Source: Silurus meridionalis
Taxonomy: Eukaryota; Chordata; Actinopteri; Siluriformes; Siluridae
Direction of reading: 5' to 3'
Assembly (NCBI RefSeq): GCF_014805685.1
Contig: NC_060896.1
Location: 6,868,889-6,932,888, forward strand
DNA: 64,000 bases
Position numbers and translations under genes: made by a program. Under the pieces are notes generated by a model. That model was given only the letters and a program-made list of their open reading frames with translations, did no database searches and was not told the origin of the DNA. The first letter of the stretch is position 1. Each line of letters starts with the position of its first letter. Shown one piece after another: positions 26,842-40,935 of the stretch.

Positions 26842-28449
26842 AGATGTATTTTTCAGTTAATTATACATGAACTCTTTGGCACATTGTAATGCTTTAGGAT
26901 AATTACAATATTGTACTGTAGCATAACTTGCATATTTAGCATTACATTCACTATTTTATAGTGTATGGGGTAACACACTGTCACTGCCTGTATCTATTTT
27001 TTTTTAGTGCACCATATGGCTGTATATGTATTTAGATTTACAGCTGAAGTGAGTGTGGGCTAAATTTGATGGGATGATGGGATTTTTATTCCTAGTTCAT
27101 AACTAGTGATGTGTGCTTGAATGTTTTTTTCAATAATTGCACATGCATTTTTATGATGTTTGTATCTTCCTGTAATTGTTTTACCTAATTTACTTGCTTC
27201 AATTTAAATAAAAATGTTAATAGATTAGAATGTAAAATTTAACCAACACCTGCCTGACCAGGCATTTACTCAGGATGAATGACACAATGTGGACAGCTCT
27301 CCTAATGATTGATGTGTCAAACATCGTCATTACTAACAGTCGCATGTAAAACATGTAAAGCTATGGAACCATTGGCAGTAGAATGTGTGTAATAAATAGC
27401 TTACTGACTGTAAATGTAAATGACCAACTTTAAGTGCTATTACTATGAAATGGAAGGAACTAGAAGCATTAGCAATGAAACAGTAGACCATGCAAGCCAC
27501 TATAACATGACTATTGCACTCTGCACATAGCAAGGTCCATTAAAACATGGTAACTCAAGTGGATCTGAGTTTAACCACAGTAAACCCCTTCCAAATCTTG
27601 TAGAAAGCCTTCGCAAAAGAGTCAAAGCTGTTAAGCCGCAAAAGGGTGCAGGTCCACCTTTTTAACCTTAGTTCGAAATGGAATTTCCAACAAACATGTA
27701 GGTCATACTGTAGCTCGTCCATATTGCAGTGCATTGCCAAAGCTACATAAATATTCAAGGCATGTTTACGCTTATTATGTATGTGTTTTTTTCTTTTGGT
27801 TGGTTGATAGGTCACAATCCCAGGGGAAGTGAAGGATAGCGTATAGGCGTGCTGGATTAGGTCATGGACACTGCTTTTCTGTGAATAGATTGTGTTAAGT
27901 TGCAAGGTCTGTTGTTGGCTGAAATTGCACCCGTTACCCAAATGACTGCTTAAACATTAACAAGAGTGCACTGCTGGGCCGGGTTGCATAAGCCTGCACG
28001 ATGAGTGCCAGAACCAGCCAATTACAGCAGGAGATTAGTCTAATGGATCCGAGCCACAATATGAGGGTATGTACTGCTCATCGCACCGTAGGGGGAAAAA
28101 CCATCCTTCCTTGTGCATAATTCCTAGTGCATTAAGATACATGAGCCTGTCAGCAGTAAATCATAGTGGGTGAAATTAATGCGTTCTGTAACCATTTTAA
28201 ATTGTGACTCGGTGGAATTTAGTTTGCTGACATCTCTTCATTTTGCTTATTATATCCCTTTACATCAGCAATGTAACAGTGTGAAGTAATAAGTAAATTG
28301 CCATTAGGGATACATATAAGAAGAATATGAAACAAATACTATAACTAAGCTGTGCTCATTCGTTAAAATCAAGATCTCAAATGTGAGTGAATGGGTTATG
28401 ATAAAAGGTATTACTTGCTAAAAGTAGCGTTGTTCCTGACTCATTATAC
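26840..28449. other. non-genic block
   Basis: AT-rich. About 27575-27700 resembles the 3' transposase relic of the 6600-6980 repeat family, very weakly. Nothing else identified. Confidence 0.4.
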
Positions 28450-28570
28450 TACAATCCTGTTGAATTCTTCATTCTGATTGGTCAGAAGGTGTTGATGAAC
28501 TCTCTATGACAGCAGTTCTGATTCCAATGCCAGATGCAAGAGAAATCACAGGTTTGCCATAATACACCTG
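28450..28570 (+). mobile_element. fragment of a common fish interspersed repeat
   Basis: Contains TTCTGATTGGTCAGAAGG and TGTTGATGAACTCTCTATGA, which I recognise as a frequent teleost repeat, class uncertain. Boundaries approximate. Confidence 0.35.
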
Positions 28571-29361
28571 CTATAATACCTTATTTTTTAATAGTAGCAA
28601 CTCATTCTCTTGTACTTAAATGGTAGACTTTTAATTTAAGACTTGTAATAGATATTTAATTAATGTTCTGTTACTGAAAGAAATGTATGTCAATAATGAT
28701 CTTTGTAAAGCTTTTTATGGAGGTTGTTATATAAAATATAAGCAAGAACAATGATTTGTAACATTCAATACATTTACCTCTACAAGAAAGTCTTCCAGAA
28801 AGTATGCTTTACATTTCTCTGTAATATGGTAAAATAGCAGAAGGTAGTGGGACAATGTGTATACCTGCTATAATGTTAGTTCTAACAGAAACTGACTTCT
28901 ATCAAGGATATTCTACAATGTCAAGTGTACCTCTTAGTTTGCCATCATTTCCTGTCGGAGCAAAACACAACACTGGCACTCCACATTTCAGGATGACAAA
29001 TGGACAGTCTATAAGGCTAAATCTGCAAGCAGGATGGAATACCAGAATCTTCAAAATCCCTGGCCTTCAAATTCACATTTGGAACAGCTGAATTTGCACA
29101 CAGTTATATATTGTTTGCATGTAAATCAGCAGTTAGTAATCATAACCTAATTTCATTAAAAGCTTATAAAAAGCTGTTAGTGGTCTCTGAGGAGATGAGA
29201 TGGAATTATAGAAAGCAAGCAACAGCAGCTTGTGATAATAGATTTTGATGGTGAAAGATGAAATTAATAAAAAATAAATAAAATAGCTTCACATGAATAA
29301 AAGGTTTGGAGGATTTGACACCTGACCTATGCTATACTGTAGGCTACTGTTTAGCAAATCT

Positions 29362-30284
29362 TTAGTCAAGTCAAGTTTATGTCTATAGCTCTTTTACAAC
29401 AGACATTGTCTTAAAGCAGCTTTACAGAATATAACAGTTAAGGTGAACGATGTGTGTTTATCCCTGATGAGCAGCCATGATGACTGTGGCAAGAAAAAAC
29501 TCCCTTAGATGTTACGAGGAAGAAACCTCGAAAGGAACCAGACTCAAAAGGGGAACCCATCCTCATTTGGGTAACACGAGTACTTGAATGTGTGATTATA
29601 AGTAATGTTGTAGCTGCTGTTCATATTTTTAACAAGCACAAGTTAATAATGTGCATGTGATCAGATGTTCTGGAGCACAAGGTTATGATATATGATGTGT
29701 TATGTGTATGCTTTGCTAAAAAGATATTTCTTTAATCTGCACTTAAACTGGGAGAGTGTGTCTGAGCCCTGAACACTGTCATGAAGAGTATTCCAAAGTT
29801 TAGGCTAAATGTGAGAATGTTCTACCACCTACAGTGGACTTTGCTATTCTAGGAACTTCCAGAAGTCCAGAGTTTTGAAATCTCAAGGAGCTTGACGGAT
29901 TGTAGCGTGTTAGAAGACTGGATAGATACATAGGAGCTAAACCATGTAGGGCTTTGTAGGTAAGTAGCAGTACAGGTAGTCGTCGACTTACGACCACGAT
30001 TGGGACTGACAGACCGGTCACGATTTGGTCATAAGTAGAGTAGGCTATATGTACAGTACTGTGAAATGATGCCGGAAGCTGGTACGCACTGTCGTACACC
30101 GCAGCTAGCGATTGTGGTCGTAAAGTCGGTAGGTCGTAAGTCGATGACTACCTGTAGTTTGTAGTCGATTCAAAATTTAACAGGTAGCCAATGTAGGGAT
30201 GAGAAGATTGGGGTTATATGGTCATATTTTCTCGACCTTGTGAGAATTCTGGCTGCTGCATTCTGGGTTACAAACAGCTCTGCC
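29362..30284 (-). mobile_element. L2/CR1-like non-LTR retrotransposon, 3' end
   Basis: Read on the minus strand, 30284 to 29700 encodes the C-terminal part of a LINE ORF2: QNAAARILTRSRKYDHITPI, then SSLHWLPVKF, LLLTYKALHGLAP, YLSSLLTRYNPSSSLR, then WNTLHDSVQGSDTLSQF and a TAA at 29700-29702. There is one internal stop and one frame change near HLA/WNT, so it is dead. 29362-29699 is the matching 3' UTR. The element is 5'-truncated and is split by the MITE at 29971-30156. Confidence 0.8.
29971..30156. mobile_element. MITE nested in an L2-like LINE
   Basis: 186-bp element with TACAGGTAGTCGTCGACTT at the left and AAGTCGATGACTACCTGTA at the right. It interrupts the LINE coding frame. Removing the element and one TA copy gives a continuous LINE frame across the site (IDYK-LLLLTYKAL), which demonstrates a TA target duplication. 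Confidence 0.85.
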
Positions 30285-30507
30285 ATTTTTCCTCTAATTT
30301 CTCTCATTAACAATCTGTTTTTACATGCAGGAGTAAATTTTTTTGTGTTTCCTTACACTGTAATGTATAATGTCTATATACTGTTGTGCATGCCAATCCA
30401 AGCACAGCAGTTTCTAAAATACTTAGCTGATTCATCTGGCACCAACATCCATGCCATGGATAAGTCAAGCCAAGCCAAGTCAATATTAAATGCTCTTGAC
30501 CTATATC

Positions 30508-31154
30508 CAGGGGCGTATAAAGTACCTACAAATCATACTTGGGTAAAAGTATACATAGAAACCTTACTGCAAACGTACTTAATTACAAGTCAAAAGTCAC
30601 CAATTCCAGTATGACTTGAGTAAAAGACTTTAAATATCAGATTTGAACAGTACTTGAGTTTTTACCTCCTATAGAACAGAGGCTTAAAGATGCTCTAGCC
30701 CTTAACACCAAAACAAGTGTTTGTGAAAAGACAAAAACAGTTGGTTTGTGAGGTTATATTTAGTAAAATACAAATCAAATTGTACACCACAACACTGCAT
30801 TAACCACCAAAACAACAGCCTCCTCAACATGCCAGAATGAAAGATAAAGTATTAAAGCAATCCTTTATACCGGTATCTTCAATTAACAAATTAAATTCCA
30901 GTATCATGTCATAAAGTATGACATTTGGCAAAGGTTAAAAACCCTATAGATGTAGATAAAGTTGTCGTGCAAATTGTAATTGGTAACGTCACTGTTAAAT
31001 ATAATGGAGTAAAAAGTATATATTTTGAGTCATAAATGTAGTCGAGTAGAGAGTAAAAATGTATATTGTTGATACTTAGTAAAACTAGAAAGTAGCCAAA
31101 AAGTTAGTTAAGTACAGTAATGAAGTACTTTCATTTGAATATTTTACACCACTG
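30508..31154. mobile_element. probable hAT-like non-autonomous element
   Basis: Left CAGGGGCGTATAAAGTAC and right GTACTTTCA...TTTACACCACTG resemble inverted hAT-type ends of the common fish 'caGtGGTGTAAAGTAC' class. The 8-bp flanks are only partly similar. Confidence 0.5.
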
Positions 31155-32293
31155 CCTACAATGACATGTTTTTATGCATTCTGCTTCTGAAAAATGATTG
31201 GTTGCTTGGATAATTGCTGAATAAGCAGGTGAACAGGTGTTTCCAATAAGCCGTTGGTTGGTGTATTTGGTGAGGATCTGCAACAGCAGTCCCTGTACAA
31301 GCTGTTTAAATGTATTCTATCACACATTCTTGTTTTATATCTAAGTTTTTTAAAACATAAAGCAACTTCTATGCACATCACAGCTGGAAAATCTGAAAAT
31401 GAGTTACTCCTATGAAGTATTCCTATGAATGTAATTCAAGACACTGATGAAATACTTACCACACAGGACTGACTCTGTTGTTAAATAAACAATTTCTGAT
31501 TTGTTTAGTTATTAGGAAAGAGAATGCATTGCTCATTTGAGATTGGCTCTTCACAGTGTTTCTTCCTTGAGCCATCATGAGAGCTGCTTCTTTTGAGTTT
31601 GTTGTCTAGACAATATTGGTGCAAAAAGTGCTTTACAAATAAAATGAATCCGATTCTATTTATATGAAATGTTCAACCTCTACAAAAAGGCAAAATCTTT
31701 TGTCAGATGCTCAACTTTGTTTCGATCTGAGGATGGAGCTCCATCTAGTGTCATGCCATAGACTTTGACTGTATACAGTACTATAGACAATACATAACCA
31801 GTGACGTACACAAACACACATTGGCTAAAGTCAAGAGAGAAACATAGAGTGCAAGAGATAGGGGGAGTGAGACAAATCCTCCCAGATGTTCTGCAAGCCT
31901 AAGACTGTGTCTAACCATATAAACTCATATGTTACCATGCCTACAAGGGCACCACACTGATGCAGAAAGAGAAGGATGAGAAAAGATCGAGAATCCTCAA
32001 GGACACAAAAAAACAAATCAAACCTTCCTGGACACACAGCTACCACAGAGAAACATCAGACAGACAGCTGAGACCGCCATCGACTGCATACACACAATAC
32101 TAGATAACTACAATGCAAGTATATGGATAGACATTCAATATATTTTAAAGGGTAGTAGAAATATTTCGCTCCTGTAAAATGTTATAACATCAATAATAAT
32201 AATAAAAGGGAGAAGAAAAAGAGAAGGAAGAAGAAGAATCACTTTAATTGAATGATGTAAATTCAAACACAAAAAATTCATCTATAAATAATT

Positions 32294-32784
32294 TACACTG
32301 ACCAGGCATAACATGACATGTGAAGTGAATAACACTGATTATCTCTTCATTTTGGCATCTGATAGTGGGTGGGATTGGTAAGGCAGCAAGTGAACATTTT
32401 GTCCTCAAAATTGACGTGTTTGAAGCAGTAAAAATGAGCAAGAGTAAGCATTTGAGCGAGTTTGATGAGGGACAAATTGTGATGTCTAGACGACTGGGTC
32501 AGAGCATCTCTCCAAAATTGCAGCTCTTGTGGGATGTTCCTGGTCTGTAGTGGTCAGTGTCTATTAAAAGTGGTCCAAGAAAGGAACAGTGGTGAACTGG
32601 GTCATGGGCAGCTGAGGCTCATTGATGCACATTGGGACAGCAGCAGACAAGCTCAACTATAGCTCAAATTGCTAAAGAAGTTAATGCTGTTGATGTTCAA
32701 AGAGTCAGGAATGTTTTGGTAGCAAAAGGGGGACCAACACAATATTAGGCAGGTGGTCATAATGTAACGCCTGATCAGTGTCTA
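32294..32784 (+). mobile_element. Tc1-like deletion derivative (copy 2)
   Basis: Left end TACACTGACCAGGCATAACA and right end GCCTGATCAGTG form inverted repeats. From 32434 a transposase N-terminus is readable: MSKSKHLSEFDEGQIVMSRR, then LGQSIS, after which the frame breaks. The catalytic half is absent. Confidence 0.7.
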
Positions 32785-34811
32785 TAAAGTTATTCCTGGT
32801 TGGTGTAAACTTTGCCCCATAACATAAAACAAATAATCAATGAGTCTAACAAACAGCCAAGATGCAATATTGAGCCTATTGATTAAACTGTTGGATTGTG
32901 GAGTACATTAAATAAACCTGAATTACATAGAACACTAAAATGTCTTTTACTTTTAAAGAGTCCTTGTCTCTAAATTAAATACATTTGGAAATCCAGCTCT
33001 AGTCCATTTTTTACTGTCTGGTTACTATTAAGTGCTCTGATTTTGCAGTCTCTCAGGTGTAAGTCTTCTCCCTGTGAGCCTGCAATGGCTATGTGAGTAA
33101 GTGGATAGTGTCTCATTAGTGGGACGGTAGGTCTCACTGCTGGTATGACTTGCATCTAGTCTGCAGTGTTTACCAGTTGGCATTGGATGATAGTGTTGGC
33201 TAATGAGTCTATTTAATAAATCCAGGGTTACATCTGCCTGTCTTGCCAGTGCTCAGAGTGCTTTAGATGCATTTTGAATCCGCAAGTTATTTTCACCGAC
33301 TCACTTCTCCGTTTTTACTTTTTCACCTTCCTGTTACCCTTATCATAGTTGTAACATCTGTACAAGCTCAGTTTGGGCTAATCTCATTCTCTGTCCATTT
33401 CTCAGCATCAGCACTATGTGCATCAACTCCACCAGACGCTGGCTGATGATTACAGCCCTGCTGACAATGCGATTCCTACAGTCTGGCTTACAGGCAGACG
33501 ATTCCCTAGAATCAATGACCATAACCCAATTATAGACCCTAATCAATTCTAGTGTTATCCAGCGCCTTAGGCAGGTGGATATTCACAGTGATGTCGGAAA
33601 TTACACATCGAGACACAATGCCAAATTTGCGCTGCTTAGCTAACCCACAAAACTCTCCTGCCATGTGATCTCTTTATAGAACCCCCAACCTCCTCCCCAC
33701 CCCAACACGCAACCATGTGACTTCATGCACATAAATATGACGCACTATACTTTAGACTATACAAATTAAGATCTTTGTTCTCCTTAAAACTCTATGCTAA
33801 CAGAAATGTTTGGTCTGTTTGTTTCGTTTTTTGTTTTTTTGCTTTTTTCTTTATTATTACAGCTCACTTCTTTTCAATTTGTACATATATATCTACCTTG
33901 CTTATGTTTTTGTTATTTTCTCGTTCTCATTTCCATCCATAGATTTAAAATCAGGTGGCATGACCCAATTTTCTTTTATAAACTTCCAGTGTCCATGCTA
34001 CTATTAATACTTGATCAATCAACTCATAACTCTTCCTTGTTTCATTTGTACTGTTGAGCTTCAAATATGACATTTTTGTGACAAATCTATTATCACCAGA
34101 TGTGAGACAGTAGTTTCCACTAGCTGTTGATCATTATTAAGCTCCTTAATTTTTCCAATGGCAAAATGAGCACAATCCCTCTGCCCACTCATCTTTTATA
34201 TATTAACAATCATACTCCGTCAAGATCTTTTTGATTCACTGTGCACTAAATTCAATGTCTCCGTGTATCAGCTTGATCCAGCGCCAACCTCACCAACCTT
34301 CATCAAAAAGTCTACCAAATTTAGCTCTTTTCTGTCTTAGTCACATCCATTTCATTAAATATCCTGGCCTCAGTTCTTTTCAATTCTATAAGTATAGACT
34401 TATATTGTATCATTTCTATACAAAGTGTTATAGTGAAAGCTGCTCACATATGAAGCTTTAACACTAACAGCTTCTCTAAGAATTCCTCTAGACCAGAATG
34501 TATCATATATCATTACATCTAAATCAGCTCCCTATTCTGGAGTCATCATTCTTCTTCCTGAGCTAAATCCAGCCCTGATATTACAATGCAGACACTGAAC
34601 TGAATTTTAACACATCTTTATCCCATCTTTCCACAATAACCTAAACAGCTCCACCCACTATAACACTTCAGCCAGTAATGCATGAATTCATGATTTCACA
34701 AGCTATTGCAAACTGTTGGATGTTCAAAAGAACTTTTTAAGGTCAATTCTAATAAATATGATTATATTTGTTAGTCCCCAAACACCGATCAACATCTTCC
34801 ATGGACAATGG
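32785..34811. other. non-genic block with unique-looking DNA
   Basis: 33000-33660 is relatively GC-balanced and free of repeats, including a 33440-33560 stretch that looks conserved in character (possible enhancer). No exon identified. Confidence 0.4.
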
Positions 34812-35337
<526 letters not shown>

Positions 35338-35344
35338 TTTGATT

Positions 35345-37360
35345 ATTATAGCATTATAGTATTTTTGTGGAATTAAGACTGTCAACTTGAAGCTCAGTTT
35401 GATTGTTTGCTCTCTAAGTTCATTTGAGAATGATGTGGATCTGTTTATTCTGTATTTTAGTGTGTGTAGAAAACAAGTGTCATCAGAGTTGGGGGCCATG
35501 TGCAGATCATAAGGTTTAGTCGTACTGAATGAGCGTGCAGTTCTACTGAGAATAGTCTTGTATTTATTTGTTATCATTAATTAAATTATTACTAATACGT
35601 TGTCTAATTAATACTAATAAGTGTTTCTTGGAAAAAAAAAAGAAAAAAAAAAAATCAGATTAGATTTTCTCAAATTTATTGAGGGTCAGTAACTCTGGAG
35701 GGCAAAAAACTGTGTGAAGCACACTCATAACAAAGTGTTCGGTCAAGGCCCTTAATCAAAAATGTCTGGTGGTGAGTGTCATGGGAATGCTGGCTGAAGT
35801 ACAGAGGTAATAGGGCATGTCATCCTTGAGATCTCTGCATTTTAATAGCCTTTTATTATTTAGTTCATATATATGCAGAGGTCACATTTATTTCTTTTAA
35901 AGCAATCATGTACCATATTTCAGCCTAAAGCCTGGAACGTGCTATTTGCTATTCTGATCACAGACTTAATGCCGTATTTTCACAAAGAGTGACTACAAGA
36001 ATAATTAATAGCCTTGTGATTGAATCATTTAAATAAATGATTTGTTAGTGTTACTTTAAGTAAACATCATGGTAGAAGGATTACATGCTGTTTATTAACT
36101 ATATAATGCAGTATTTTGCAGTAAGAAGGAGCAAATCAGTATATCAAAATGTATACATATCTTACCACCAGACTACTGTTATTAACTGCTGGGTGACTAT
36201 TGGGTAATTAAAAAAAGGTTTGGTTGTTGGTTTTATTAACCACAAGTTAACCTCATTAGTCTTGAAACTTGTGACAATGCAATAGTTTGCTTTTAGGAGG
36301 CATGGCGATACCAGGTGCCATTGAGGGAAACAACATTTGCTCCATGCAGATTTTTCATTCGTTTTCTTTAAGGCTTAGTGCTGAGTCAGTTCTCACATTA
36401 ATTTCTCAAACAATGTTTTGCTGATTATTTTCTCTCATATTTTTTTTCCCCACTCTGACACTTCTCTGCATGGATATTCTGGTAGACATCTCACCTCGAA
36501 TGGCAGCTTCTCAGATAAAACACATTGAACATTGGGGTACACACAGACAAATCAATTTCCACTTCAAGTCACTACACCTGACTTACTCGTGTCAGTTTCT
36601 CCAATGCACTGTTTGAGTGGTTCTGGCTATTTCTACAAGAGCAATGCAGGTTCTTTTGTCATTCCTTTGTAATTTTAGCTGATTCAGAATGCATGGATAA
36701 GGAAATCCCATATCACCCCACTGCTACCTCATACCTACCTTCTTCTCCAAGCTCTAAAGCATAACACTGTATAAAAAATCTTTGTATTCTGTATATTTAG
36801 GATTTCCCTTAATCGTAATTAAGAGTATTAGCCACAGATGTTTCTGTACACAGACACAAGCTCCATAAGGAAACATGTGCAAGGGTTGGTATGGTAAAAC
36901 ACCAGTAGCCTGCATAAAGCATGATGAAAAACTTTGTTATAACCCGGAATGAGGTCTGTATGACATGCCTTTTTCAGATGCCTATTCAGAAGAATGATGC
37001 TGTTGCTACAATAGCAGGTCAGGTGCAGGTCAACAAGATGTTTAACAAGTGCATATGTGTATGATTGTCTCCCAGACAGAGTTTAATTAATATGTTAGAT
37101 AATGTCTCAAATGTTACTCTGTCCTTCCCTGAAAGTAAGTGATAATTTAGAGCAGTACTGTAGAGTGAAATATATAATAATTCATTGCTAATAACTATTT
37201 AGCTAATACAGCTTTACAACTTCTGTGGTTTTATGTATTCATTTTGGTCCACAATAAACATCCAAACCATAATTTCTCTTCATAGATGTCTAGTTGTTGA
37301 AAACCATATAAAGATTTATTGCAATGTTAAACCTTGAATAGTTTGTGCCCCATATTGTAT
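35345..37360. other. non-genic block
   Basis: AT-rich, with an A-rich patch near 35630-35655. Nothing else identified. Confidence 0.5.
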
Positions 37361-38131
37361 TACCGTATTTTTCAGACTATAAGCCGCTACTTTTTTCCCA
37401 CGTTTTGAACCCCGCGGCTTAAACAACGAAGCGGCTTATTTATAAATTTTTCCTGGGTTTTTCCCGGTTTCACAAACTTCAAGCCAAAAAACTGAACCCT
37501 ATAACATTAGAGCAATGAAATTCCCGAACGGAAACGAAAAAACGCACCTCACCTGTGTTCTGAGCTGCACGGCATCGGGAGAAAAAAACTTTTTTTTTAA
37601 ACACACGACGATGTCAAAAGATAAACTCCCGAGAGAAATAGTTGTGAAAGGAAGGATTAAGACAGTGAACAATGACTTTCTTGGTCGGCTACTGTTTAGA
37701 TACAAGCCGTTGTAACGTGTTGAGTCTGGGTGAAGGGAGAGCTCGCTAACTCCAGTTACAACAGAAATCATATAAGCACAGACAGGTTTCCAAAACTCGT
37801 GCTTTTTTATTTTTCTTGGCAACAGCGTTACGCGTTAGTCAAAGAAACTTAGAAATGAGCATCAGAAAATAATAAGGACATATTCCTCAGTCTCCACACA
37901 TGCAGTAATAGCGGAAAAATGCAGCGCCAGGCTATTCCCAAAATACCGCTATGCTCCTAAAGGAAGCGCGGCATATTTCACCCGTTACACCGTGTGTAAC
38001 GTGTCTTTCGTTAAAGCCTGTGTAAAGTTCATTAGTGCGGCTTATAGACAGGTGCGGCTTATTTATGTTCTATTTGTAAAATTCAGTGCGGCTTATATAT
38101 GGGTGCGCTTTATAGTTCGGAAATTACGGTA
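37361..38131. mobile_element. MITE with 'ACCGTATTTTTC' ends
   Basis: 771 bp. Left TACCGTATTTTTCAGACTAT and right ATAGTTCGGAAATTACGGTA are inverted. Subterminal GCGGCTTAT copies recur several times at the right end. TA borders. Internal open frames near 37515-37822 have no recognisable product. Confidence 0.78.
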
Positions 38132-39946
38132 TATGTACAAACTTCTGTTCTAGAAGACACTTGTATGAGAGAGATTAACACTGTTCATGATAACATCTCT
38201 TTTGATTTACAATGGGTCTGGAGCACAAATCCACTTTTTTGAGGCTCTGAGCTTTATCATAACTGCTAAAGAGGCAGAAAGACTCCCACAAGCACAATGA
38301 AAAAACCTTTACACTGAAAAATGTACTTGCCTGAACACATAGGGACATTGAAGTGAAGCAATTAAAAAAAAAATTCAGTAATTGTAATTTAATAAGCTTA
38401 TATAAATGGCCTTGCTACAATGTTTTTTACTGGCCCCTGACTGGCTTCACATACCTTTATACTGTATATAAAGGTCATCGGTATAACTATGAAGTGTGTT
38501 ACTGTTGCTTCTTTATATTCTTTAAACCTGCACCTTGAGACATTCTTAACGCCTATTCAGACATTTTCAGTTATGTTCATCTGATACTATATGTCTAATT
38601 TGCCATGGAAGCGGCGTTTCAAGAGCAAAGTCTATTTTGCACAACTTTTATAATATAAAAGAAAAGAAAAAGAAAGACCTTCAGTCGGTTTGCACAGCAA
38701 ACTTCTCAAACACATTGTCATCCTGAAAGGATGTGATGCGCAGCTGAAAGAATGTCCAATCTTGTTAGCTTCTCTCTACAGAGAAACATGATGTGAGAGA
38801 CAGCAAATCAGTTATGACACCCATGAATTTTCACATTAGCTGAGCCATGTCTACATTCTCATGTTGCAATACCTTTTAATAAAGAACTCAAAGTCCATGT
38901 AATGAAATGTAAGCGCAGTATACAGGAACCTTCCATATTGTATGTAAACATGCCATGTTTTATCTTGGATTTGCAGGGAATCGTAATCAAGGCCGGTAAC
39001 AGGAATTGGAAGCCAGGCAAAATCAATTTACACTCAATGTCAGAAGTAGCAGGGAAAGGAATATAAGCTTGAAACAGAAAATGAGCAAAGAGGGGGCTTC
39101 TAAAACAATAATTCACTGCAAAATATGGAAACAATTTGGAACTGGAAAGTAACTGTTATCATCCTTAAAAAGGTTTGAGTATTTATATATAATTTTCAAT
39201 CGCAGCACTAATAATTTCTCAAAATATATTGAAAGTTTATTGATTTTTTTTTTTTATTATAGCATGTTGTATGTCGTAAAGGTCACAATTAATCCAAGAC
39301 ACAAAATAATAGAATTTTAACAAATGTGTTGTTTAACAAAACATCCATTAGTTGATATGCTTTAGCCATTTATAATGACGTTTACTTAAGATTTCTAAAA
39401 ACTGGATCTGAAGGACTAACCAACTTTTCACAAAATTAAAAAACTTGAAGTAAAACTTGAAGTAAAACACTATGGGTCATGCTGTTATTGCAAGCAGAAG
39501 TAACTCTGCTTTCTGTCACATCAACACAGTGAATAATTTCATAAAGTAGCATATTCTGTAAATTTTTGTAAGTGTACTATATAATGTATACTGCAGCTGA
39601 AAACACTTACTTATTACTTGATATTTTCTTATTCTGGCCTTCCTAAAGCTAGAGGCTACAGATATTTATAGTTAGTGCAAAATAACCAGGTCATACATTT
39701 ACACAATTGAGGGAAAACAGGAAAATAATGAGGAAAAGGCAAAGAAAAATGAAATCGATAATTCAGTAAAAAGTGTCTGACAGCTTGCGAAGTTTTCAAA
39801 TATAATAGCCCAGGCGATGTCTTTTATAGTCAACACCATATGTGCTAATGGACATTCAAAAGACGTATTTGTATAAACCTTTAAACTGTTTTATACAATT
39901 CAAACACATTTGTGGTTATTCAGCATCCAATTAGCAAGTCAGAAAA

Positions 39947-40010
<64 letters not shown>

Positions 40011-40539
40011 AAGCAATGAGTCATTGTGTCGTTGTTTGAGCAACGGATAATTAAATAATAAAGACAATCTATTTGTGAAAATACAGAAGCACTGTGTATT
40101 TGGGGAAATATTTTGGCAAGTTAAAATACTGATCAGTTACTACAATTTGGAAATTAAACTTTCAAGACATAAACTTCAGCCCTAATTACACGATACATGC
40201 TAATACATTAAACAAATCATTGTAGTGTTTAGCATTATAAAAACTATAGTACTGGGCAAAAAAATTATAGGGACCATATTTGGCAGGTCAGATGGTCTGT
40301 GATAGTAAGATGTTCTGTATTATTGTGCCAGTAGTGTTACAACCTGTTGTATTTTGTGTGTCAGTACTCTGTTGTGTGCTCTTTGTGTAATGTGATGTGT
40401 TGTGTGCAGGTCGGAATCCCAAAGAGTTTTCAGCATTCCCTAATCTGCCTTGATCCCACCTTAACCTTGATGACATCATGATAATGCTCCTATTTAAGGA
40501 AAAAGAGGGGAAGCAAAATTTTACTGGGCATTTTTCATT
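38132..40539. other. non-genic block
   Basis: AT-rich unique DNA and one TC/AC microsatellite. No gene recognised. Confidence 0.5.
39950..40006 (+). repeat. (TC)n(AC)n microsatellite
   Basis: Short TC run followed by about 47 bp of AC, the same compound type as 3000-3062. Confidence 0.95.
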
Positions 40540-40935
40540 ATTTTAATAGATTGGAAAAAAGCCTGGTTATTTCCTTACAAATTCTCCCAACAAAAATAAA
40601 ATAAGTTCATTTCAAGATCCTTCATAAAATATGCCAGGTGAATTGTACTTTGGCAAAATATATGGATGTTGACAGTTCATGCTCTTTTTGCGGCATTGAA
40701 GATCAAACACTGATCCATTTATTTTTTCAATGTAAAAAAAACCGCATAACCACATTGATCCTTTCAGTCTCTTTCAGTTAAAAGATTTGTTACTATAAAG
40801 GTAAAACTAATATATCAGTGAATTACATTAACTTTATTATTTTGTTTAGGAAATTTTTTTTCATTAACAAAAATTCTTAAATTCGCAGCTTTCTTTTTCA
40901 CATTTCTTAATTTAAATTGATATATCTCTTAGATA
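40540..40935 (+). mobile_element. L1/Tx1-type LINE relic, ORF2 C-terminus
   Basis: DWKKAWLFPYKF (about 40549-40584), then after a frame shift VHFKILHKICQVN from 40605 and CSFCG followed by HLFFQC. The Cys-Cys-His-Cys residues (codons 40680, 40689, 40716, 40731) match the zinc-knuckle of L1-clade ORF2 proteins. A degraded continuation resembling the extreme C-terminus runs to about 40935. Truncated at both ends and frameshifted. Confidence 0.75.

Noticed and set aside
27575..27700. Transposase relic similar to the 6600-6980 family
   Set aside because: Only a short, weak resemblance; boundaries and frame cannot be supported.
37499..37822. Minus-strand 107-codon frame
   Set aside because: Interior of the 771-bp MITE; no recognisable domain.
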